From the NCBI GenBank assembly GCA_021151485.1, contig JAGKXB010000044.1:1-14210 (forward strand): a stretch of DNA of 14,210 nt. Reading direction: 5' to 3'. A program made the position numbers and the translations under genes. Source of the stretch: Oxalobacteraceae bacterium (lineage in GTDB: Bacteria > Pseudomonadota > Gammaproteobacteria > Burkholderiales > Burkholderiaceae_D). This document shows, in pieces, positions 1 to 6,286 of the stretch; position 1 is the stretch's first letter, and the number at the start of each line of letters is the position of its first letter. A model generated the notes under the pieces. It searched no databases. It saw only the letters and a program-made list of their open reading frames with translations, and was not told the origin of the DNA.

Positions 1-2112
1 AATTGCTTGTTGTAAATACGCCGGCAACGTAGCGAAGAGATTATGAGCAACTGATAAGTCGCCTCCTGATGTCAGGGTGGGATAGCCGCCTTGTAGTTGC
101 GCAAAATCATAAATCTTGATGTTTGTGACGCATTGTTTATACAAAAAACCGTTTGCAGGGTGCATCCATCCGATAAAGTCAGCTTGATCTTGGTGGGATC
201 TCAAAGGATACAAAAGGAGCTGTTGGTGATGGATTTGGACGGCATATCCAAGATCGTCATCACAAACTGAGTCGATACCATCTTCGGTTGCATGAGGAAA
301 ATGGGCTGGCAACAACGTTTTGATTTCACTACCCAAATAAGCCTTGGCACCAAACAGCTTGTGCCAATCTGCTTTTGGAATGCCAAGTGTTGTAGCGGAC
401 AAATCTAAAGAGAGTTTTCTCTCACGTAGCGCTTCTATTTTTTCAGCAACAGAAAGGGTAGAGCCTGAAACGAGGTGAATGATTGTTTGTGTATCCAGCA
501 ACGCTAGCAACTGTGGTGCAGTTCTGAATATTGTGACAAATACAGCTGAATCATTGCCAAATTTGCCATCTCTAATTGCCCGTGCAATCGTTTGTTGTGC
601 TACTGGATCGGTAAAGATAGAGAGATGCTGAGCAATTGCCTGTAGTACGTCTGAATCATTGCCAAATTTGCCATTTAAAATTGCCCTTGCAATCGTTTGT
701 TGCGCTTCTGGAGTAACTGGATGAGTAAAGATCATCAAATGCTGAGTTGCTGCCTGGCGTACGTCTGAATCAGTGCCGAATCTATTGCCCCAATTTGCCG
801 CTGCAATCAAGTATTGTGCTAGTGGATCGGTAAAGGTAGACAGACGTTGAGCAATTTCCTGAAGCACAGCAGAATCAGTGCCAAAGTAGCCATCCCTAAT
901 TGCCCATGCAATCGTTCGTTGCGCTGCTGGATTAGTAAAGATGAACAAGTGTTGAGCAATTGCCTGAAGCACAGCAGAATCAGTGCCAAAGTAGCCATCT
1001 TTAATTGTCATTGCAATGGAGTATTGCGCTTCTGGATTGGTAAAGATAGACAGATGTTGAGCAATTGCCAGAAGCACGACTGGATCAGTGCCAAATTTGC
1101 TATTTCTAATTGCCTCTGCAATCGTTTGTTGCGCTGTTGAATCGCTAAAGGTAGACAGATGTTGAGCAATTGTCTGTAGTACAGCTGGATCCGTGCCAAA
1201 TTTGCGATCATCAATTGCCGATGCAATTGCTTGTTGCGCTTTTGGAGTAACTGGATGAGTAAAGATCGTCAAATGCTGAGTTGCTGCCCGGCGTACGGCT
1301 GGATCTGTGCCAAATTTATTGCCCCAATTTGCCACTGCAATCCAGTATTGTGCTAGTGGATCGGTAAAGATCGCTAGATGTTGAGCAATTGCCTGTAGTA
1401 CAGCTGGATCCGTGCCAAATTTGCCAGCACTAATAGCCCATGCAATCATTTTTTGCACTTCTGGGTCGGTAAAGATAGACAGATGTTGAGCAATTGCCAG
1501 AAGCATGTCTGGATCGATTTGCGGCCTCTCATGCAAGGCCTCTACTATCATGACTTGCACTACGGAATCATTAAAAAATGCTGCACGCTCCTCATCCGAA
1601 GCCAACATTGTTTCAAATTGCTGTCTTTCGGTTTGACTTTCAGTTTTATCGAGAATGGCCCGCGCTAATTGCTCATGATCAAGCACTTCTCCTTGAGGAG
1701 AAAACGCATCACAGACATTCCAAAGCTTCATTGCAGTGCCAAACATGCTATTAGCGATTGTTTCAAATGCCGGGCTATCCTGCTTTTCTTGTTGTTGGTC
1801 GCTAGAGATAGGTTCCACTGTGGGTGTCGTTGTTTGCACAACATCAACACTTTCCTCCGGCAATCGCAATTGGGTATTCAATACGCACAATGCCGATTGT
1901 TGCTCGGCGCAGAAGAAACGCAACACAAATCCTATCTCAGCACATCGCCCAGGCGAAAGATCGGTAATCACCCTCGTTCTGCGTCTGATCAAATCGATTT
2001 GATCATCTTGCGTCAGGCAAACAGCGCAATCCTTTAATCGATCCACAATCCTTTGATCCGTCAGCGTTCCATCCAACACCCCTTTGACTAATTTGCGCTG
2101 TACGGCGGGATT
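1..2112 (-). CDS. Large alpha-helical repeat protein, partial (runs off left edge), 5' end apparently disrupted
   Basis: A minus-strand frame of 704 codons is open from 2112 down to base 1 with no stop. Reading N to C it has: an N-terminal region of about 200 residues (2112-1516) with a Thr/Gln-rich linker near 1850-1780; nine two-helix repeats of 35-38 residues (1515-565), helix A like DPAVLQAIAQHL and helix B like AQQTIARAIRDG; then at least 188 residues (564-1) of non-repeat sequence. That tail contains LRERKLSLDLSATTLGIPKA and a segment with GWMHPANGFLYK. The repeats resemble HEAT-type solenoids, which bind other macromolecules, but I do not recognise the family and assign no function. 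No good start is visible: the frame opens after a TGA at 2113-2115, its first ATG is only at 1746, and no Shine-Dalgarno sequence precedes that ATG. It may be a decaying gene, a gene with a frameshift, or one using a rare start. No signal peptide can be judged. Confidence 0.72.
565..1515 (-). repeat. Tandem array of nine 105/114-bp units encoding 35/38-residue helical repeats
   Basis: Unit boundaries on the minus strand, set at the K/Y/R of the (K/Y/R)FG(T/N)D motif: 1515-1423 (degenerate first unit), 1422-1318, 1317-1204, 1203-1099, 1098-994, 993-889, 888-784, 783-670, 669-565. A partial unit follows from 564. Seven of the eight complete units keep FGTD, the last has FGND, and QHL/QRL appears in all. 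The two 114-bp units (1317-1204 and 783-670) carry an extra VTP tripeptide after THP or its equivalent. Units 1422-1318 and 888-784 both end in NWGN. The order therefore repeats with a 534-bp period, which points to duplication of multi-unit blocks. All units lie in the same reading frame. Confidence 0.9.
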
Positions 2113-2481
2113 TCATGCCATCAAGTGACAACATTAATTAGCCAATGTAAGAATATCTCATAATATTGTTTTTGTTGCAATTAATATTGTTGATATGACA
2201 TCGAAATATTTTGTGATCTGTGCTCATTTGTTGTATTTGGAAAAGACATTTTTTACTTAGAAAGAGCATTAGGGAAGTTGTTTGAATAAAGCGGTGGCCT
2301 CTACAAAACGGTAAAGCGCAAAATAACAACCCATAATGTATGCATTAAGAATAAGATGAAAGTCATGCAAAATATTGATCGACATTTTGAGTATTCAGTA
2401 GTCAGACGGAAAAGACCTATGTTCAACAACATGTTCAGTATTGTTAGCAATGCTATTGATAGAGAAAAAAGAGAGGTGGAT
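2113..2481. other. AT-rich spacer between the repeat gene and the ABC operon; no supported gene
   Basis: This stretch separates two divergent units. It holds the TGA (2113-2115) and two ATGs (2114-2116 and 2119-2121, minus strand) relevant to the repeat gene start. It also holds the in-frame upstream extension of the adaptor gene (ATG at 2356), which I consider untranslated. A CATAAT at 2332-2337 could be a -10 box for the ABC operon, but no convincing -35 lies in front of it. Small frames here (for example on the minus strand at 2138-2561) have no ribosome binding site or recognisable sequence. Confidence 0.5.
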
Positions 2482-3510
2482 TTGCGCCATAGATTGAGGG
2501 TGAAAATACCGATTGCGATGGCAATAATCATGACAACGACGAGTGGTTTAATGGGATGCACTAAACAGTCGAATGATTATTTTTCTGGTTATGCCGAAGG
2601 GGAATATGTACGGTTATCAGCGCCTTTGGGCGGTGCGTTGAGCAAGGTGTATGTGCAGCGTGGCGATAAAGTAGTGCAAAATGCACCAGCTTTTGTATTA
2701 GAGCAAGACAGTGAACGAGCAGCACGTGCTGAGGCAGAGTTTCAAGTCAAACGGGCGCAAGCACAATTGGCGGATTTAAAGAAAGGTAAGCGGCCGGATG
2801 AAGTTGCCGCGATGGAGGCACAGCTGGCTCAAGCTGAAGCTGCATCCCGGTTGTCGGAGGCTGATTTGGCACGGCAAAAGCAACTGGTGACGGCGCAATT
2901 TGTTTCTCCGGCGCGTTTGGATGAATCCTCAGCAGCCGCGCAGCGTGACCAATCGCGTTTGAAGGAATTGCGAGCGCAAATACGTACCGCCAAATTGGGT
3001 GCGCGGAGTGATGAAATCCAAGCTGCAGAGCGGACACTTAATGCCGCGCAAGCGCAACTTGAACAGGCTAACTGGCGTTTGTTACAAAAAACGCAGCGCA
3101 TACCATTGGCTGCTCACGTAGTTGATGTGTTGTATCGAGAAGGGGAATGGGTGCCTGCGGGTAGCCCCGTGCTGAGTTTGTTGCCACCGCAGAATATTAA
3201 GGCACGTTTTTTTGTTCCAGAGTTACAGTTAGGGACTCTGCGCATTGGGCAGGATGTGAGGTTGCAATGCGATGCGTGTGGTACGCCAATTGCGGCCAAA
3301 ATTAGTTTTATTTCACCCAGTGCCGAGTACACATCGCCTCTGATTTACAGCAAAGAAAATCGAAGCAATTTGGTTTTTATGGTGGAGGCACGCCCTGCGG
3401 TGAAAGATGCAATGCGTTTACATCCAGGCCAACCGCTTGAGATCAGGCTTGTTGCGTCGGCTTCATCCCGCACATCACAACTTCCAAAAGCATCATCTAT
3501 ACAACAATGA
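2482..3510 (+). CDS. HlyD/YbhG-like periplasmic adaptor (membrane fusion) lipoprotein of an ABC efflux system
   Basis: Adaptor proteins of this type link an inner-membrane ABC exporter to the periplasm and an outer-membrane channel. I chose the TTG at 2482: GAGAGG lies 5 bases upstream, and the product then starts with a compact lipoprotein signal, basic RHRLRVK, a hydrophobic stretch, and lipobox LMGC with Cys26. The frame extends up to an ATG at 2356 (42 residues more), but that would put a long, odd tail before the signal. From 2482 the protein has 342 residues, near YbhG (332, from memory). In order: first half of the lipoyl domain (51-74, with VYVQRGDKV), a long Ala/Gln/Glu-rich coiled-coil hairpin (about 75-205), second lipoyl half (about 213-242, LYREGEWVPAGSPVLSL), then a beta-barrel region with FVPELQLGTLRIGQ. 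It overlaps the ATPase gene by 4 bases (ATGA), indicating translational coupling. The substrate cannot be told from sequence. Confidence 0.85.
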   Translation: MRHRLRVKIPIAMAIIMTTTSGLMGCTKQSNDYFSGYAEGEYVRLSAPLGGALSKVYVQRGDKVVQNAPAFVLEQDSERAARAEAEFQVKRAQAQLADLKKGKRPDEVAAMEAQLAQAEAASRLSEADLARQKQLVTAQFVSPARLDESSAAAQRDQSRLKELRAQIRTAKLGARSDEIQAAERTLNAAQAQLEQANWRLLQKTQRIPLAAHVVDVLYREGEWVPAGSPVLSLLPPQNIKARFFVPELQLGTLRIGQDVRLQCDACGTPIAAKISFISPSAEYTSPLIYSKENRSNLVFMVEARPAVKDAMRLHPGQPLEIRLVASASSRTSQLPKASSIQQ

Positions 3511-4451
3511 TGCAAGTAGATGATAAAAAATTAGTTGCGCCCATCATTGATGTGCGTGGGCTGACCAAGCATTATGCTGGACGTGCTGTCGTTGATCATT
3601 TTGATATGCAAGTTGAACAAGGACGGATTTACGGGTTTCTTGGTCCGAATGGTAGTGGTAAAACGACCACCATACGTATGTTGTGTGGTTTGCTGACGCC
3701 AGATGAAGGTGAGGGAACTTGTTTGGGGTATGACATCAGGCGTGAAACCCAAAACATCAAACGTCAAGTCGGCTACATGACGCAAAAATTTGGTTTGTAT
3801 GAAGATTTAAGTATTGTCGAAAATCTCGATTTTATCGCGCGTATTTATCAAGTCCCGAATCGTCAGGCAAAAGTTGCGGCTACTCTAGAACAGTTGGGTT
3901 TAACCAGTCGTCGTACCCAATTAGCTGCTTCGTTATCGGGAGGCTGGAAGCAGCGGCTGGCGTTAGCAAGTTGTTTGTTACATGACCCCAAATTATTGTT
4001 ATTAGATGAGCCAACGGCTGGTGTGGATCCTAAGGCCAGGCGCGAGTTTTGGGATCATTTGCATGAATTGGCTGAAGGTGGTTTGACGGTCCTGGTATCG
4101 ACGCATTACATGGATGAGGCTGAGCGTTGTCATTCTCTTGCCTATATTTCTTATGGCCGATTATTAGCTCAGGGGTCTGCCAATCAATTGATTGCGGATG
4201 CTGGATTACAAACGTATAGCATTACTGGTCATGGTTTGGCTGCTTTAGCCAATGTCTTACGCACGCATGAGGGGATTCGTACTGTGGCTTCATTTGGTGC
4301 CGCCTTGCATGTTAGTGCGCATTCAAAAGCGATTCTTGATGCGGCATTGGCGCTGCATTCCGATAATCGGATTGCGGTAGCACCAATCGCTACTAGCTTG
4401 GAAGATGTGTTCATCGCACTGATGCAGGGTGCTAAAGATAATTACGCTTAA
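3507..4451 (+). CDS. ABC transporter ATP-binding protein (YbhF/CcmA-type, single nucleotide-binding domain)
   Basis: This is the ATPase of the efflux system; it hydrolyses ATP to drive the permease encoded next. The 314-residue product has all the expected motifs: Walker A GPNGSGKT (46-53), Q-loop Gln93, signature LSGGWKQ (143-149), Walker B LLLLDEP (163-169), D-loop at Asp174, and the switch His200 in STHYMDEAE. The last 100 residues are the C-terminal extension common in ABC-2 (drug/antibiotic) ATPases. E. coli YbhF carries two such domains in one chain; this protein has one, so the working transporter presumably uses a homodimer. The start is a double ATG (3507 and 3510); the first overlaps the stop of the adaptor gene. 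The stop codon lies inside the first of three 9-bp repeats. Confidence 0.95.
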   Translation: MMQVDDKKLVAPIIDVRGLTKHYAGRAVVDHFDMQVEQGRIYGFLGPNGSGKTTTIRMLCGLLTPDEGEGTCLGYDIRRETQNIKRQVGYMTQKFGLYEDLSIVENLDFIARIYQVPNRQAKVAATLEQLGLTSRRTQLAASLSGGWKQRLALASCLLHDPKLLLLDEPTAGVDPKARREFWDHLHELAEGGLTVLVSTHYMDEAERCHSLAYISYGRLLAQGSANQLIADAGLQTYSITGHGLAALANVLRTHEGIRTVASFGAALHVSAHSKAILDAALALHSDNRIAVAPIATSLEDVFIALMQGAKDNYA

Positions 4452-4475
4452 TTAAGCTAATTAAGCTAATTAAGC
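4449..4475 (+). repeat. Three perfect tandem copies of a 9-bp unit TAATTAAGC
   Basis: The copies are 4449-4457, 4458-4466 and 4467-4475. The first TAA is the stop codon of the ATPase gene, so each copy repeats a stop codon in the same frame. The permease ribosome binding site (TGAGGT, 4477-4482) follows directly. Slippage could change the distance between the two genes without altering either protein. Confidence 0.9.
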
Positions 4476-4489
4476 ATGAGGTAAATTAA

Positions 4490-5614
4490 ATGAGTTGGTC
4501 TCGTTTTATTGCTGTTTTGCAAAAAGAGTTTCGCCAAATGCGGCGTGATCGATTGACTTTTGCCATGATGATTGTTGTGCCGATTATCCAATTAATTTTG
4601 TTCGGATTTGCGATTAATACCGATCCTAAAAATATGCCATTGGCATTGGTGGCAGCAGATCAGAGTGAGTTCTCACGCAGTTTTGTGGCGGGTTTGGAGA
4701 ATTCGTCTTACTTTCGAGTGACGCATAAATTGCGTAGTGAGCAGCTTGCTAATCAATTGTTGAATCAAGGGGATGTGCAATTTGTATTGGTGATTCCTGC
4801 CGATTTTTCTCGTCGGTTGGTGCGCGGTGAGCAGCCGGCAGTATTGTTGGCTGCAGATGCGACGGATCCGGGAGCATCTGGAAATGCAGTGGCCGCCGTC
4901 AATGATATTGGTCGTCAGGCATTAAGTCATGATTTGAAGGGAGTGTTGTCGCATTTACAGGTAACCAATGCGCCATTCGAAGTGCGTGTGCAGCGTCGTT
5001 ATAACCCGGAAGGCTTATCTCGTTACAACATCGTACCAGGGTTAATCGGCGTGATTCTCACCATGACCATGGTAATGATGACAGGGTTGGCGATGACCAG
5101 AGAGCGTGAACGCGGCACGATGGAAAATCTACTGGCGACACCAGTGCGCCCGTTTGAAGTCATGGCTGGAAAGATCGCGCCTTATATTTTGATCGGCTAT
5201 GTGCAAGTTGCTGTTATTTTATTAGCCGCACGTGTTTTGTTTGATGTCCCAATGATAGGCAGCATCGCTTTATTATCCGCTGCGCTGGTTGTATATATTG
5301 CTGCCAATTTGGCAGTTGGTTTTACATTCTCTACGATTGCAAAAAGTCAATTGCAGGCGATGCAATTGACTTTCTTCTTTTTTTTGCCATCTTTGTTGTT
5401 GTCGGGATTTATGTTTCCTTTTCGTGGTATGCCGCAATGGGCGCAAGTGATAGGGGAGTTACTACCACTCACACATTTCTTGCGCATCGTGCGGGGCATT
5501 TTGCTAAAGGGAAATGGTGTGTCGGAAATTTTACCCAATTTGTGGCCGATCGCCGTTTTTATGCTAGTAATGGGGGTGTTGGCAATGAGGCGGTATCAGC
5601 AGACCTTGGATTAG
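4490..5614 (+). CDS. ABC-2 type permease (YbhS/YbhR-like) of the efflux system
   Basis: This is the membrane component, forming the pore that the ATPase drives and that docks to the lipoprotein adaptor. The 374-residue product has the ABC-2 layout: a cytoplasmic N-terminus with QKEFRQMRRDR, a first membrane helix at about 22-42, a large periplasmic domain (about 43-180), and then five hydrophobic helices from about 182 on. The conserved coupling segment RERERGTMENLLATP starts at about residue 203. The start at 4490 has TGAGGT 7 bases upstream. YbhFSR-type systems of E. coli have two permease genes; only one is present here, so a homodimer is inferred. The gene contains a hairpin followed by T8 at 5343-5385 (listed separately). 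No clear terminator follows the stop, only a T-rich stretch at 5688-5697. Confidence 0.93.
   Translation: MSWSRFIAVLQKEFRQMRRDRLTFAMMIVVPIIQLILFGFAINTDPKNMPLALVAADQSEFSRSFVAGLENSSYFRVTHKLRSEQLANQLLNQGDVQFVLVIPADFSRRLVRGEQPAVLLAADATDPGASGNAVAAVNDIGRQALSHDLKGVLSHLQVTNAPFEVRVQRRYNPEGLSRYNIVPGLIGVILTMTMVMMTGLAMTRERERGTMENLLATPVRPFEVMAGKIAPYILIGYVQVAVILLAARVLFDVPMIGSIALLSAALVVYIAANLAVGFTFSTIAKSQLQAMQLTFFFFLPSLLLSGFMFPFRGMPQWAQVIGELLPLTHFLRIVRGILLKGNGVSEILPNLWPIAVFMLVMGVLAMRRYQQTLD
5343..5385 (+). terminator. Terminator-like hairpin plus T8 inside the permease gene
   Basis: A perfect 13-bp stem (AAAGTCAATTGCA at 5343-5355 with TGCAATTGACTTT at 5361-5373) encloses the loop GGCGA. CTTC and eight T residues (5378-5385) follow. 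The form is that of an intrinsic terminator, though the stem is AT-rich. It encodes about residues 285-299 (SQLQAMQLTFFFF), and the repeated QLQ/MQL codons partly explain the palindrome. Whether it terminates transcription is unknown. Confidence 0.4.
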
Positions 5615-5720
5615 TGATGACAAATTAGAAGTTGGAATAAAAATTGTTGGTGTTTTGTTGTGGGCTTAAATGTTGATTCGGTCGGTTGTTTTTTTGTTAA
5701 TAAGGTAGAAAATAATCTGA

Positions 5721-5749
5721 TTGACATACGATGATGATTGATGAATCAT
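5721..5749 (+). promoter_or_regulatory. Possible sigma-70 promoter for the small cysteine-rich protein gene
   Basis: A perfect -35 box TTGACA (5721-5726) is followed after 17 bases by AATCAT (5744-5749), which matches the -10 consensus at four of six positions. It would give a leader of about 110 bases that includes the palindrome at 5792-5806. Confidence 0.35.
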
Positions 5750-5791
5750 GTTTCGGCACAAAATTACAATAATTTATGTGTTAAAAATTGA

Positions 5792-5806
5792 AAACGCTGA
5801 GCGTTT
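5792..5806. promoter_or_regulatory. Operator-like perfect inverted repeat AAACGCTGAGCGTTT
   Basis: Two 7-base arms around a single G form a perfect palindrome about 60 bases before the start of the small secreted protein gene. It lies in otherwise AT-rich sequence and has no T-tract after it, so a protein binding site is more likely than a terminator. The AAACG...CGTTT shape recalls LacI-family operators, but no regulator is encoded in this window. Confidence 0.35.
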
Positions 5807-5865
5807 ACGTATATTCAATTTCAGTATATTGAGTCGATGTTTTTATTAATTTTATTGGGGCTATC

Positions 5866-6159
5866 ATGAAAAAAAGCTTATTTACCTTGTTAATTGGCAT
5901 TGCATTAAGCGCAGCATCTTCTATGGCGAGTGCTCAGTTTGTAGCACCAAAAACTGCTTGTGATGAGCAAACATTAAAAGAGAGTCCAGCTGTTTGTGAT
6001 CGGCTTCAAAAGGGTTTTGTATCTTGCTCTCGCGAATCATCGTATGATTCGTTTGAAAAATGTGTAGACGCATATGCAGATAAAAATCCTTTGAATTGTT
6101 CTCTCGAAGCAGATGGTGAGCGGAAAGAAATGTGTGCGAAAGCAAATTCAAAAAACTAA
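5866..6159 (+). CDS. Small secreted protein with six evenly spaced cysteines, unknown function
   Basis: The 97-residue product begins with a classic Sec signal peptide: MKKS, a hydrophobic core LFTLLIGIALSA, and a likely cleavage after SMASA (Ala23). The mature part of about 74 residues has cysteines at 32, 44, 54, 66, 78 and 90, that is CX11C, X9, then CX11C, CX11C and CX11C. It is rich in Lys, Glu, Asp and Ser and looks helical. Three disulfides in the periplasm or outside the cell are likely. GGGG ends 5 bases before the ATG and serves as the ribosome binding site. The gene stands alone between the ABC operon and a strong terminator, with its own promoter-like sequence. I do not recognise the family and give no function. 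Confidence 0.8.
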   Translation: MKKSLFTLLIGIALSAASSMASAQFVAPKTACDEQTLKESPAVCDRLQKGFVSCSRESSYDSFEKCVDAYADKNPLNCSLEADGERKEMCAKANSKN

Positions 6160-6220
6160 TTTAAGGTTTGAAAAATAGTTGAATTATTCAGATTTATTTG
6201 TGGCCTGATAAATTTGTGCA

Positions 6221-6250
6221 AAATACCGACTTGATGGTCGGTATTTTTTT
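6221..6250 (+). terminator. Strong intrinsic terminator between the small secreted protein gene and recG
   Basis: A perfect 10-bp stem, AAATACCGAC (6221-6230) and GTCGGTATTT (6237-6246), has the loop TTGATG and ends in a run of seven T (6244-6250). It terminates plus-strand transcription and, read from the other side (stem followed by TTTT), may also help end convergent recG transcription. Confidence 0.9.
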
Positions 6251-6286
6251 GTCGGCACTATTCACGGAAAATTGCGTGTTAACGCA

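Noticed and set aside
565..1515. CRISPR array
   Set aside because: The repeats are 105-114 bp, contiguous, protein-coding and diverged throughout, with no unique spacers of uniform length.
565..1515. TALE-like DNA-binding repeats (similar length of about 33-35 residues)
   Set aside because: The units lack the GGK-type loop and the paired specificity residues of TALE and related repeats; only length and two-helix form agree.
847..2037. Plus-strand open frames over the left region (for example 847-1140 and 1669-2037)
   Set aside because: They are antisense shadows of the minus-strand repeat gene. Their products have unnatural composition (Cys-, Ser- and Arg-rich) and the repeats make sense only in the minus frame.
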